A DNA stretch of 64,000 nucleotides from Gracilaria domingensis (lineage: Eukaryota > Rhodophyta > Florideophyceae > Gracilariales > Gracilariaceae). The position numbers and the translations under genes were made by a program. How positions within the stretch are numbered: the first letter of the stretch is position 1; every line of letters starts with the position of its first letter. Shown one piece after another: positions 51,401 to 61,459 of the stretch. The stretch lies in assembly GCA_022539475.1 (NCBI GenBank), contig VCMS01000244.1:20849-84848 (forward strand), in the 5' to 3' direction. The notes beneath the pieces were generated by a model. That model ran no database searches, was not told the DNA's origin, and saw nothing but the letters and a program-made list of their open reading frames with translations.

Positions 51401-51844
51401 ATCGGCATACTCCATAGCGGCATTACGTAGAAGGCCAAACTTCGCCTTCTCGTTGAAGCCTGCTAACTCATAATAAGCATCCATCTTCTTCAATGATCCC
51501 AATAGATCCCCATAATCTAGACGAGCAGTGACAGCGCAACGGGTTTGCTCTTCAGGCTCATCAGTGCCCCCAAGGCGCTCAATGAGGGCCTGCTTCACAC
51601 CAGCGTATTCTCGGGCCTCACTCGTAAGCGAACCGTTCATAGCGTAGGTATCATAATAAAAGTTAAAGGCTTCTCCTTCTAGAAACCCAAGAAGCCTCAC
51701 TGCGCGCTCACCATCATCCATACCAACGGTGGCCACGTTCTCGAAATAGAAGAGAAACTTTCGGACATCCATAGAAGTCCCATTGAAAGACATGACTGGT
51801 TCACGCGGAGCTGGGGTCTGCTGGGGGTACCATGTGGACGCCAT
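48422..51844 (-). CDS. gag: Element D gag-protease, unit 1
   Basis: 1140 residues from the ATG at 51844, which lies inside LTR2, 12 nt from its edge. The capsid-like helical domain is at about 15-200. A coiled coil near 212-232 is followed by two zinc knuckles at 244-257 and 267-280 (CSYCHQPGHFSNRC, CGRCGRIGHSVTTC). A VVINDSDDDD stretch looks like a SUMO-interacting motif. Then a Lys/Pro linker and an aspartic protease with DSG at 482-484 (ALLDSGAIPN) and a VIIGCP motif. Between protease and RT lie about 560 residues that are unusual in length: acidic tracts and two copies of a 75-residue domain (about 719-792 and 916-991). Confidence 0.88.
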   Translation of the reverse strand: MASTWYPQQTPAPREPVMSFNGTSMDVRKFLFYFENVATVGMDDGERAVRLLGFLEGEAFNFYYDTYAMNGSLTSEAREYAGVKQALIERLGGTDEPEEQTRCAVTARLDYGDLLGSLKKMDAYYELAGFNEKAKFGLLRNAAMEYADLAQFIIFRGADTYDALKGLVRSFVAGRKALGSYGALSALPPPRQMLQRTSKTKAARPSAAPLEDKVERLAEQMAELHLLVKNTQAAGPRQEKEQTCSYCHQPGHFSNRCELNPHRNTRCGRCGRIGHSVTTCWSKPKAEPGSNVSFEGVKSESGVERALKEKNVRIRSEENPVSVVINDSDDDDVVTTTKRDSDGNPLLKQPRTTTLPGISPVMFPQSQDAGAVAKPPRGISKAPSKARKTSTGKPKAKPKKIKIQEHIAKYNVYEELAKAPTGITFGQLARGEADNAKKDLRRILPGSFSGKKVALAQAPALPPSLKVVNVAVYGTVCQALLDSGAIPNLMSIAFSQRLSLELRPSGRRIIVADGTKSLVRGRVQDIPVVFGSLRAPLDFLVVENPPFHVIIGCPTLESLQACLDLGTQQVSMRFDGDSTVLPLDYHRPDEDFVEEMAHTDSEDFTSASDSFSSESEDDQDEAEPTFFFPKGKPDTSAYALSALHHEQGLPSGRQPSVVSLHRNYVEDFQELNVTQEEGEPVLPEPQVLDEERERLEAADENEDSSSENDEEGSLPPEQGLVLPIRSDVVLLRPEDPDGQPDYLIFRVYRRYPQLAPGDPVHPHTSQLPYGNMGVLEVDPLAAHVVRFEEGWPIPDTQSERDPPDAPQGEERQEHVTYVGLQGSVDDCHPNPSSFQSSSTDTSVQQPDKRENLEEVVHHEDEVEVDEEEDADEEVDDEVNNEVGDEVDHEEDHEEIAEEEDSSPEEVETADTPLYRDPVLTIPIKDEAKLLPLEEGELVSDVLVVRVEIRYPVPDPAHPPHLGQHNMPFGRMGKLEEDDEGLLVIAFEEELPQEEFQTQAIGSSGSTGLRPGPSQPPLNARDPSKASSDEEQSSEQQGPHGVDDSEKRVEANCLTSQVEFSLLDPIARDGDGRTFDRRDYHPDADQRAIILERVSHLPLEAPQRLLATLLYLDVVAWSLYDLRPSDVPVMHEFSLTVDTPI
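51815..51832 (-). promoter_or_regulatory. Element D primer-binding site, unit 1
   Basis: TGGTACCCCCAGCAGACC starts directly at the LTR edge and is also translated as part of gag. tRNA not assigned. Unit 2 copy at 59846-59863. Confidence 0.65.
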
Positions 51845-53381
51845 TTTTGTGGACTTTGGCGCGGGTGGTGACAACCCAACTGCAGAAACGAAACACCAGG
51901 GGGTACCAGCCGTCGTGCTGTTGTTGACGGCAACGTAGCGTTCTGTTGTTGCTAGCGTATGGTAGGCAGCAAAGATCAGCAGCCCTGTGACAGCAAACTA
52001 GAGTAGTCCACAGCTGGGCGGGGAGCGAAAGAACGCAAAGGGTGCGCAAACGTCAACCTAAGTTCGTCGGAACTGTGTACTGGTAGTTGCAAGCGACGGC
52101 GTAGAAGTGCAAGCGAGCCCAAGACAGGGCAGCACGACTAGCCGCGTAGAGACGAGTTATGAAGCGGGAGACCAAGCCGCTCACTGTTGGGTTGAATGTA
52201 GGAAGGTTGATGGCAAGGGGGAGCAGACTGCTCTGAAGGGTGGTGGGGGTTTGCCAAAGGAAGTGTGTGTGAGGTCGTCAAGGTGGTCTGCCCCCTCCAG
52301 ATTTTAGAGACCATCGCTTTTCAGAGGGGGGTTTATATAAAGAAATGAGCCATTGAATAATCTCAAAGAATGCATACTAGTCGTATTTCTAATCTAAGGG
52401 TTCACTAGTTACTACTTGTATATTTATGTCTTGTGTGGGTTTCTTGATTGGTTCCTCCCACAACTGCTGTTTCGATGCGGTCATAACCACCTGGCCATAA
52501 TGAGTCTCTTGACCGTCTCTTTATAGACGCGAAGCAGCTTCTCCTTGAGACAGGTCAGGTCGCGTGTGCCTTCCATTCCACAGAAAAGTTGTCCGAAATT
52601 CCATTAGTTTTGCCCGAATCGATGAGTCGTTTCCATTTGATTGATGACATGTAAGGTTATCTCCTTGTTGGCAAGTAATAATTCCTTTCCATGGGACATG
52701 TCACGGACATGTCCTCAGCTGTTTTGTTCGTAATGGTTTGTCAACAAGACATTAATTCCTTTCCAACAATTTCTTGTTGAAAATTAATCAATTTCCCTAA
52801 TTAATTGTCAGTTCCTTCCCAATGCATGGGTGGATTAATGTCTCAGGTGCACCCAGTAAATTGCCACGTGGCCACCACTCTGTCAACTGCTGAGTGGTGC
52901 TGCACATATACCTGCATCACGCCATCCGACTGTCTTCGTCACCTTGCAGACATCCCACCGAGTCGCTGCAGCCACTCTCGCACCTATCGTTTATCCTGCC
53001 ACCTCCCATGCCACCCCGTACCCGCTCAGTTCTCGATGTAGAGGCAGAGGAGGCCTCCATCGTGGACGAGATTCACGAAATTCTCTTCAACGTCACGTAC
53101 GATTACCGCACGGGCTACATTGCTGGCTTCCGCGACGCCGTTTTCAGGATCCGCGCCACGCTACAGGAGCTAATTCGCGCCGCCGAATCCGTAGGAACTG
53201 GAGACGTGCTGTTGACTCGTATTACCCTGAATGGTGTGCGTCGTATTCAGCGTTGAGTCCGCCCTAATTGCTTGATACTGAGGGCTTCCTGCTGCTTCTA
53301 GTAAAAATCTGCTTTCTTTGCGTAACGGACGCTCCTCTTCAATGCTTCTCCACACGCCCTTCTGCGCTGCATCTTCACACA
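51833..53381 (-). repeat. Element D LTR 2, shared by units 1 and 2
   Basis: 1549 bp, serving as 5' LTR of unit 1 and 3' LTR of unit 2. TATA at 52332-52341. It contains the ATG of unit 1 gag. Confidence 0.8.
53008..53256 (+). CDS. Short antisense ORF in element D U3, copy 2
   Basis: 82 residues, identical to copy 3 and one residue different from copy 1 (FRIRATLQEL instead of FRIRVTLQEL). Confidence 0.4.
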   Translation: MPPRTRSVLDVEAEEASIVDEIHEILFNVTYDYRTGYIAGFRDAVFRIRATLQELIRAAESVGTGDVLLTRITLNGVRRIQR

Positions 53382-53428
53382 CTCCCCACCTAAGCGGTCG
53401 CTTCGCCTGGGCGGCCGTGAATTACATC

Positions 53429-56400
53429 TTACATCGTAGTTCCCAAAACTCCGTTGCGCGAAACTTCTTCAGTGGTGTATACGAACGGATATGGAGGCTC
53501 TGGGTAGTCGGAGTCTGGATTGAAGTCCACAATGAACTCCTTCCGTTGTCCGATAAGTCGGATGTACTCCACCACTTGTTCTTCATGTGTTGCTGCTGGC
53601 GGGAGGTGACCATATTTTCCGACCACATAATGATAGAGAAGGAATATGGTTCTATCAGCGCCAAGTCTCGTCATTTGTGGGTGTAGCCTTCGTGCCAACC
53701 TTCCCAGCATTTCATGAGAACGTCTTGTGATGTACTGACCATATACGTGGTGTACGCTAAGGAAGAGATGGAAGCAGTTCCAGACAACCCTGTGCTTCTC
53801 CCAATCTTCACAATCCAATGGCGCAAGCCAGTCTTCTAGTGTACGACCACCGACTTCCAGAGTTAGATAATCTACTTCTGGGTTGCGAACTTCGTAGTCG
53901 ACAAAAATTGGCATTGTAACCATGTCAAGTGCATGACTCACTTCTTGTCGCAAGGTCCTTGGTCGCTCGTAATAGGGTTTGAGTCTCCTTGCGTGTATGC
54001 CTTTTCGGGACATGCGGCGATGCGGAGAGATGAGGTAGTACCGAGGGTGACTTGCACGAATAACATGACAAGGGCCATAGAACTTTGAGATAAACGACGG
54101 CCACTTGATTCCGGGATTCATAGCTCCTGCTCGCATGACTAGGACCTGGTCTCCCACTGCAAACCTATGGCCATAGCGTCCTTCGTTCCTTCGCGCGGGT
54201 TGCCTATCGACGCGAGTGGCCCTACCGATTGCGGCTGCTTGAAGTTCTGTAATTCTGTTTGCCGGGGAGGCCGAAGTTATGAACGGAGGAGGATCGGTAT
54301 GGTGCATGCCAGGGTAGACCCCGTATAGCAGCTCAAAAGAGGAGTACCCCTCAGTCATTTGACGAGTTCTGTACCCGAATAAAACATCAGGCAATGCTTC
54401 ATCCCAGCCAACGCTTTTCTCATGAATGATCTTGCTTAGTGATCTCTTAATGGTTCCCACCATCCTTTCTGCTCGTCCATTTGACATCGGTGCGTACGCT
54501 AGAACAGGTTTGAGCGAGATACCGTGCTTCCACATGTATTCTTGCACCGTAACCGCTAGAAAAGATGTTGCATTATCAGATATGATGACACGTGGGTAAC
54601 CAAAGGGGGCAACAATCTCTTGCTTCACAAATCTTAGGACTTCAGCCGCTGTGGCGTTCTTCGTAGCTAGAGCGACAGGCCATCCTGTTAAATGCTCCAC
54701 TCCTATCAGAAGGAACCGATTACCATTGCGAGTGGGGCGGAACGGTCCGGCGAAATCGATAGAAAATGTGTCGAAAACATTTGTAAGTGAGGCCCGCTGA
54801 CCAGCGCGATAAGCTAGAAAGGCGCCCATGAATTGGCATCCGTTACAGCTCCTGACATATTCAGAGACTTCAAAGCGCATAGTGGGCCACCAAAATCTAG
54901 TAGAGAGATGTTTCATGGTTGCCTTGAAGTCCCAGTGCCCCACATCATCATGGAAGGTTCGAATGATTTGGATCCTTTCGGATACATTGGGGACGAGCCT
55001 TAGCCAACCACCCATTCTGCGATAAAGGCCTCTATCCCAGACTGTAAACTTCTTTGCGTTGCGTTTGATTGCAGCCCTAATTTTGGGGTCCTCTTCGTCG
55101 ATCGCCATGTGGTTCAAGTGCCGTGCGATGTTGGCATAGTAAGGCTCTAAGCCATTGAACGCGTCAGTAACTGGGGAGGCCACGGCAGATGAGTTCTCAT
55201 ATTTGTTCATGGCAAAGCGAGAAAGGTAGTCCGCTGCGTGGTTCTTGTCGCCAGCACGATAGACGATTTCGAACTCATACTCAGCCAAGAAGTCCAACCA
55301 TCTGGCCAGCCGACCGTGCATATCTTTCTTTGTGAACGCATATTTTAAAGCCTGGTGGTCCGTGACCAACTGAAAGGGCTGAGAACCAAGTAGGTACATT
55401 CTGAACTTCTTCAACGCAAAGACAACAGCTAAGGCTTCTTGTTCACATACTGAATACCTTTTCTCTGTTGCCGTCATGGTTCTGCTCGCGTATTGTAGCG
55501 GATGAAAGTTCCCATCTGACTTCTTTTGCGCCAGAACGGCACCCAGTGCGACTGAGGAAGCATCTGTTTCAACGCGGAATGGAGAGTCAAAGTCGGGAAA
55601 AGCCAAGACGGGGGGTGTCGTGAGTTTCTGCTTCAACTCATTGAAAGCCTTGAGCATTTCATCAGTGAACTCTAGTCTTCCCTTACCCGAGGTGGAGGCA
55701 TGCAGGACCGACGAGGTCTCGGCAAAATGCGTAATAAATCGTCGGTAGTACCCCGCAAGGCCCAGGAAGCTTCTTAGCTCGGTAACTGTCCTTGGCACTG
55801 GAGCATTTTGAATGGCCTCGACCTTTCCTGTATCCACAGACACACCAGTCTCTTCCACAACATGCCCTAGCAGCTTGATCTTAGGTTGAGCGAACTCGCA
55901 CTTGGAAATCTTCAGTTTTAGACCATGCGACGAGATAGTTTTCAGCACAGTTCCAACATGTTCGAGATGCTCCTCAAGGCTTTTGGAAAATATTACCACA
56001 TCATCAACATAGACCCGAGCAAACTCACAGCGATTGAGGATCGAGTCCATCATACGTTGGAACGTGGATGGCGCGTTCATGAGCCCAAACGGCATGACTT
56101 CAAACTGGTACGTGCCCTGCCTACAGAAAAAAGTGGTCATCACTTTGCACTTCTGTGACATGCGGATCTGCCAATATTCTGAGAATAGGTCAAGAGTCGT
56201 GAAGAAGGAGGCTCCCCGAATATCGTCAAATATCTGTTCCATGCGAGGCAACGGCCACCGATCGGCTTTCATGACCCTGTTCAACGACCTATAGTCTACG
56301 CAGAACCTAGGCTTCCCGTCCTTCTTAGTAGCTATGACAACGGGAAAAGACCAGGGGGATGTACAAGGCTTGATGATATCTGCTGATAGCATCTTGTCAA

Positions 56401-56452
56401 CCTCTTTCCTAACCACTTCATCATGCTTCGGTGGCAGGCGTCTTACTCGAGA
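53429..56452 (-). CDS. pol: Element D pol, unit 2
   Basis: Same architecture as unit 1, with all catalytic residues kept. Differences include GASFFTT for GAFFFTT in RT, VLAQKK for VLEQKK in RNase H, ARRLKPYY for ARRFKPYY, and GGRTLEDW for GGRKLEDW in the extra domain. No ATG upstream of RT. Confidence 0.92.
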   Translation of the reverse strand, partial: SRVRRLPPKHDEVVRKEVDKMLSADIIKPCTSPWSFPVVIATKKDGKPRFCVDYRSLNRVMKADRWPLPRMEQIFDDIRGASFFTTLDLFSEYWQIRMSQKCKVMTTFFCRQGTYQFEVMPFGLMNAPSTFQRMMDSILNRCEFARVYVDDVVIFSKSLEEHLEHVGTVLKTISSHGLKLKISKCEFAQPKIKLLGHVVEETGVSVDTGKVEAIQNAPVPRTVTELRSFLGLAGYYRRFITHFAETSSVLHASTSGKGRLEFTDEMLKAFNELKQKLTTPPVLAFPDFDSPFRVETDASSVALGAVLAQKKSDGNFHPLQYASRTMTATEKRYSVCEQEALAVVFALKKFRMYLLGSQPFQLVTDHQALKYAFTKKDMHGRLARWLDFLAEYEFEIVYRAGDKNHAADYLSRFAMNKYENSSAVASPVTDAFNGLEPYYANIARHLNHMAIDEEDPKIRAAIKRNAKKFTVWDRGLYRRMGGWLRLVPNVSERIQIIRTFHDDVGHWDFKATMKHLSTRFWWPTMRFEVSEYVRSCNGCQFMGAFLAYRAGQRASLTNVFDTFSIDFAGPFRPTRNGNRFLLIGVEHLTGWPVALATKNATAAEVLRFVKQEIVAPFGYPRVIISDNATSFLAVTVQEYMWKHGISLKPVLAYAPMSNGRAERMVGTIKRSLSKIIHEKSVGWDEALPDVLFGYRTRQMTEGYSSFELLYGVYPGMHHTDPPPFITSASPANRITELQAAAIGRATRVDRQPARRNEGRYGHRFAVGDQVLVMRAGAMNPGIKWPSFISKFYGPCHVIRASHPRYYLISPHRRMSRKGIHARRLKPYYERPRTLRQEVSHALDMVTMPIFVDYEVRNPEVDYLTLEVGGRTLEDWLAPLDCEDWEKHRVVWNCFHLFLSVHHVYGQYITRRSHEMLGRLARRLHPQMTRLGADRTIFLLYHYVVGKYGHLPPAATHEEQVVEYIRLIGQRKEFIVDFNPDSDYPEPPYPFVYTTEEVSRNGVLGTTM

Positions 56453-59400
56453 TTATATGGGTGTATCGACAGTGAGTGAGAACTCGTGCATCACGGGGAC
56501 ATCGGAGGGGCGCAGATCATACAAAGACCAGGCTACGACATCCAGGTAGAGCAACGTGGCTAGCAACCTCTGTGGTGCCTCAAGAGGTAAGTGCGATACT
56601 CTCTCAAGGATAATTGCCCTTTGATCCGCATCCGGATGATAGTCTCTTCTGTCAAAGGTCCTACCATCTCCGTCCCGAGCAATGGGATCCAGTAATGAGA
56701 ACTCAACCTGGGAGGTAAGGCAGTTTGCTTCAACCCTTTTCTCACTATCGTCAACCCCATGTGGACCCTGCTGTTCGCTAGATTGCTCTTCATCGCTCGA
56801 TGCTTTGGAGGGATCTCTAGCATTAAGAGGTGGTTGCGAGGGGCCTGGCCGCAACCCGGTGCTTCCCGAGCTGCCAATGGCTTGCGTCTGAAATTCCTCT
56901 TGAGGAAGCTCTTCCTCGAAGGCGATTACAAGAAGGCCCTCGTCATCCTCCTCCAGCTTTCCCATACGACCAAAGGGCATGTTGTGTTGCCCTAAGTGCG
57001 GAGGATGTGCAGGATCGGGAACGGGGTACCGTATTTCAACCCGTACGACCAAAACGTCGCTAACAAGCTCGCCTTCTTCAAGTGGTAACAGCTTGGCTTC
57101 GTCCTTGATGGGGATAGTGAGGACTGGGTCCCGATAGAGAGGCGTGTCAGCGGTCTCAACCTCTTCGGGGGAGGAGTCTTCCTCTTCTGCAATTTCTTCA
57201 TGATCTTCTTCATGATCTACTTCATCACCTACTTCATTATTCACTTCATCATCTACTTCTTCATCTGCATCTTCTTCTTCATCTACTTCGACTTCATCTT
57301 CATGGTGTACAACTTCTTCAAGATTCTCTCTCTTATCAGGCTGCTGGACGCTGGTGTCCGTCGACGAGCTTTGGAAAGACGATGGATTCGGATGACAGTC
57401 GTCAACAGACCCCTGGAGCCCCACGTAAGTGACATGTTCTTGTCGTTCCTCTCCTTGGGGTGCGTCGGGAGGGTCTCGCTCACTTTGCGTGTCTGGGATT
57501 GGCCACCCCTCTTCGAATCGAACTACGTGTGCGGCGAGGGGATCCACCTCCAGTACTCCCATGTTCCCATAAGGTAGTTGAGATGTGTGAGGATGGACAG
57601 GATCACCAGGCGCCAGCTGAGGGTAACGACGATAAACTCGGAAGATGAGGTAGTCCGGCTGACCATCCGGATCTTCCGGTCTTAACAAGACAACATCGCT
57701 CCTTATCGGAAGGACAAGACCTTGCTCGGGTGGAAGAGAACCTTCTTCATCATTCTCACTCGAACTGTCTTCGTTTTCGTCTGCTGCTTCAAGTCTTTCG
57801 CGCTCCTCATCCAATACTTGTGGTTGAGGCAGCACGGGTTCCCCTTCTTCTTGGGTGACGTTCAACTCCTGAAAATCTTCCACATAATTTCGATGGAGCG
57901 AGACAACTGAGGGCTGACGTCCGCTCGGCAATCCTTGCTCATGATGCAAGGCGGACAGAGCATATGCCGACGTGTCCGGTTTGCCTTTCGGGAAGAAGAA
58001 AGTAGGTTCTGCTTCATCCTGATCATCCTCACTTTCGGAGGAGAACGAGTCGGAGGCCGACGTGAAGTCCTCACTGTCCGTATGTGCCATTTCCTCAACA
58101 AAGTCTTCATCAGGCCGATGGTAGTCCAGTGGCAAGACGGTGCTGTCACCATCGAACCGCATGGAGACTTGCTGAGTGCCAAGGTCCAAACAAGCTTGCA
58201 AAGATTCAAGCGTAGGGCACCCAATTATGACGTGAAAGGGGGGGTTCTCCACGACTAAGAAGTCCAAAGGTGCTCGCAGAGAGCCGAATACTACTGGTAT
58301 ATCTTGTACTCGCCCTCGGACCAAGGATTTCGTCCCGTCAGCAACAATGATCCTCCGGCCTGAAGGCCTTAGTTCAAGGGACAACCTTTGGCTAAAAGCG
58401 ATCGACATCAAATTGGGGATTGCGCCTGAATCCAGCAACGCCTGGCACACGGTCCCGTATACCGCCACATTAACCACTTTTAGGGATGGAGGCAGCGCCG
58501 GAGCCTGAGCGAGTGCTACCTTCTTACCACTGAAGCTCCCGGAAAGAATCCGACGAAGATCTTTCTTAGCGTTGTCAGCCTCTCCCCGAGCTAACTGACC
58601 AAACGTAATCCCAGTTGGGGCTTTAGCAAGCTCTTCATAAACGTTGTACTTAGCGATATGCTCTTGGATCTTAATCTTCTTAGGCTTGGCCTTCGGCTTG
58701 CCAGTTGAAGTCTTTCGCGCTTTCGATGGTGCCTTCGAGATTCCTCTTGGTGGCTTAGCCACGGCTCCAGCATCCTGGCTTTGGGGAAACATCACAGGTG
58801 AGATGCCTGGAAGGGTAGTGGTGCGGGGCTGCTTTGGCAGAGGGTTACCGTCTGAGTCTCTTTTCGTCGTAGTCACGACATCATCATCGTCAGAGTCATT
58901 GATAACCACTGACACAGGGTTTTCCTCAGACCTGATGCGCACGTTCTTTTCCTTTAAAGCCCTCTCCACGCCCGACTCGGACTTGACACCTTCAAAGGAC
59001 ACGTTAGAGCCTGGTTCCGCCTTAGGCTTGGACCAACAAGTCGTTACGGAGTGACCGATCCTTCCGCAGCGACCGCAGCGCGTGTTGCGATGCGGGTTCA
59101 GTTCGCAACGGTTTGCAAAGTGACCAGGCTGGTGACAGTAGGAGCAAGTCTGCTCCTTCTCTTGACGAGGCCCTGCCGCTTGAGTGTTCTTTACGAGGAG
59201 GTGAAGCTCCGCCATTTGCTCAGCCAGTCGCTCAACCTTGTCTTCAAGTGGCGCTGCACTCGGGCGTGCGGCTTTCGTCTTCGAGGTCCTCTGTAACATT
59301 TGCCTCGGTGGTGGAAGCGCGCTCAATGCGCCGTAGGAGCCCAGCGCTTTCCTTCCTGCTACAAAGAATCTCACCAAGCCCTTAAGAGCGTCGTAAGTGT

Positions 59401-59875
59401 CCGCTCCGCGGAAGATGATAAATTGGGCTAGATCGGCATACTCCATAGCGGCATTACGTAGAAGGCCAAACTTCGCCTTCTCGTTGAAGCCTGCTAACTC
59501 ATAATAAGCATCCATCTTCTTCAATGATCCCAATAGATCCCCATAATCTAGACGAGCAGTGACAGCGCAACGGGTTTGCTCTTCAGGCTCATCAGTGCCC
59601 CCAAGGCGCTCAATGAGGGCCTGCTTCACACCAGCGTATTCTCGGGCCTCACTCGTAAGCGAACCGTTCATAGCGTAGGTATCATAATAAAAGTTAAAGG
59701 CCTCTCCTTCTAGAAACCCAAGAAGCCTCACTGCGCGCTCACCATCATCCATACCAACGGTGGCCACGTTCTCGAAATAGAAGAGAAACTTTCGGACATC
59801 CATAGAAGTCCCATTGAAAGACATGACTGGTTCACGCGGAGCTGGGGTCTGCTGGGGGTACCATGCGGACACCAT
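56453..59875 (-). CDS. gag: Element D gag-protease, unit 2
   Basis: 1140 residues from the ATG at 59875 inside LTR3. It differs from unit 1 at about eight residues (N-terminus MVSAWYPQQ, LVRFFVAG, GHFANRC, NPLPKQP, RRILSGSF, VLPQPQ). It ends at the same TAA before RT. Knuckles, protease DSG and the duplicated linker domain are intact. Confidence 0.88.
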   Translation of the reverse strand: MVSAWYPQQTPAPREPVMSFNGTSMDVRKFLFYFENVATVGMDDGERAVRLLGFLEGEAFNFYYDTYAMNGSLTSEAREYAGVKQALIERLGGTDEPEEQTRCAVTARLDYGDLLGSLKKMDAYYELAGFNEKAKFGLLRNAAMEYADLAQFIIFRGADTYDALKGLVRFFVAGRKALGSYGALSALPPPRQMLQRTSKTKAARPSAAPLEDKVERLAEQMAELHLLVKNTQAAGPRQEKEQTCSYCHQPGHFANRCELNPHRNTRCGRCGRIGHSVTTCWSKPKAEPGSNVSFEGVKSESGVERALKEKNVRIRSEENPVSVVINDSDDDDVVTTTKRDSDGNPLPKQPRTTTLPGISPVMFPQSQDAGAVAKPPRGISKAPSKARKTSTGKPKAKPKKIKIQEHIAKYNVYEELAKAPTGITFGQLARGEADNAKKDLRRILSGSFSGKKVALAQAPALPPSLKVVNVAVYGTVCQALLDSGAIPNLMSIAFSQRLSLELRPSGRRIIVADGTKSLVRGRVQDIPVVFGSLRAPLDFLVVENPPFHVIIGCPTLESLQACLDLGTQQVSMRFDGDSTVLPLDYHRPDEDFVEEMAHTDSEDFTSASDSFSSESEDDQDEAEPTFFFPKGKPDTSAYALSALHHEQGLPSGRQPSVVSLHRNYVEDFQELNVTQEEGEPVLPQPQVLDEERERLEAADENEDSSSENDEEGSLPPEQGLVLPIRSDVVLLRPEDPDGQPDYLIFRVYRRYPQLAPGDPVHPHTSQLPYGNMGVLEVDPLAAHVVRFEEGWPIPDTQSERDPPDAPQGEERQEHVTYVGLQGSVDDCHPNPSSFQSSSTDTSVQQPDKRENLEEVVHHEDEVEVDEEEDADEEVDDEVNNEVGDEVDHEEDHEEIAEEEDSSPEEVETADTPLYRDPVLTIPIKDEAKLLPLEEGELVSDVLVVRVEIRYPVPDPAHPPHLGQHNMPFGRMGKLEEDDEGLLVIAFEEELPQEEFQTQAIGSSGSTGLRPGPSQPPLNARDPSKASSDEEQSSEQQGPHGVDDSEKRVEANCLTSQVEFSLLDPIARDGDGRTFDRRDYHPDADQRAIILERVSHLPLEAPQRLLATLLYLDVVAWSLYDLRPSDVPVMHEFSLTVDTPI
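59846..59863 (-). promoter_or_regulatory. Element D primer-binding site, unit 2
   Basis: Identical to 51815-51832 and adjacent to LTR3. Confidence 0.65.
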
Positions 59876-61412
59876 TTTTGTGGACTTTGGCGCGGGTGGT
59901 GACAACCCAACTGCAGAAACGAAACACCAGGGGGTACCAGCCGTCGTGCTGTTGTTGACGGCAACGTAGCGTTCTGTTGTTGCTAGCGTATGGTAGGCAG
60001 CAAAGATCAGCAGCCCTGTGACAGCAAACTAGAGTAGTCCACAGCTGGGCGGGGAGCGAAAGAACGCAAAGGGTGCGCAAACGTCAACCTAAGTTCGTCG
60101 GAACTGTGTACTGGTAGTTGCAAGCGACGGCGTAGAAGTGCAAGCGAGCCCAAGACAGGGCAGCACGACTAGCCGCGTAGAGACGAGTTATGAAGCGGGA
60201 GACCAAGCCGCTCACTGTTGGGTTGAATGTAGGAAGGTTGATGGCAAGGGGGAGCAGACTGCTCTGAAGGGTGGTGGGGGTTTGCCAAAGGAAGTGTGTG
60301 TGAGGTCGTCAAGGTGGTCTGCCCCCTCCAGATTTTAGAGACCATCGCTTTTCAGAGGGGGGTTTATATAAAGAAATGAGCCATTGAATAATCTCAAAGA
60401 ATGCATACTAGTCGTATTTCTAATCTAAGGGTTCACTAGTTACTACTTGTATATTTATGTCTTGTGTGGGTTTCTTGATTGGTTCCTCCCACAACTGCTG
60501 TTTCGATGCGGTCATAACCACCTGGCCATAATGAGTCTCTTGACCGTCTCTTTATAGACGCGAAGCAGCTTCTCCTTGAGACAGGTCAGGTCGCGTGTGC
60601 CTTCCATTCCACAGAAAAGTTGTCCGAAATTCCATTAGTTTTGCCCGAATCGATGAGTCGTTTCCATTTGATTGATGACATGTAAGGTTATCTCCTTGTT
60701 GGCAAGTAATAATTCCTTTCCATGGGACATGTCACGGACATGTCCTCAGCTGTTTTGTTCGTAATGGTTTGTCAACAAGACATTAATTCCTTTCCAACAA
60801 TTTCTTGTTGAAAATTAATCAATTTCCCTAATTAATTGTCAGTTCCTTCCCAATGCATGGGTGGATTAATGTCTCAGGTGCACCCAGTAAATTGCCACGT
60901 GGCCACCACTCTGTCAACTGCTGAGTGGTGCTGCACATATACCTGCATCACGCCATCCGACTGTCTTCGTCACCTTGCAGACATCCCACCGAGTCGCTGC
61001 AGCCACTCTCGCACCTATCGTTTATCCTGCCACCTCCCATGCCACCCCGTACCCGCTCAGTTCTCGATGTAGAGGCAGAGGAGGCCTCCATCGTGGACGA
61101 GATTCACGAAATTCTCTTCAACGTCACGTACGATTACCGCACGGGCTACATTGCTGGCTTCCGCGACGCCGTTTTCAGGATCCGCGCCACGCTACAGGAG
61201 CTAATTCGCGCCGCCGAATCCGTAGGAACTGGAGACGTGCTGTTGACTCGTATTACCCTGAATGGTGTGCGTCGTATTCAGCGTTGAGTCCGCCCTAATT
61301 GCTTGATACTGAGGGCTTCCTGCTGCTTCTAGTAAAAATCTGCTTTCTTTGCGTAACGGACGCTCCTCTTCAATGCTTCTCCACACGCCCTTCTGCGCTG
61401 CATCTTCACACA
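59864..61412 (-). repeat. Element D LTR 3, shared by units 2 and 3
   Basis: 1549 bp, nearly identical to LTR2. Its edge reads TGCGGACACC instead of TGTGGACGCC. TATA at 60363-60372. Confidence 0.8.
61039..61287 (+). CDS. Short antisense ORF in element D U3, copy 3
   Basis: 82 residues, identical to copy 2. Confidence 0.4.
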   Translation: MPPRTRSVLDVEAEEASIVDEIHEILFNVTYDYRTGYIAGFRDAVFRIRATLQELIRAAESVGTGDVLLTRITLNGVRRIQR

Positions 61413-61459
61413 CTCCCCACCTAAGCGGTCGCTTCGCCTGGGCGGCCGTGAATTACATG

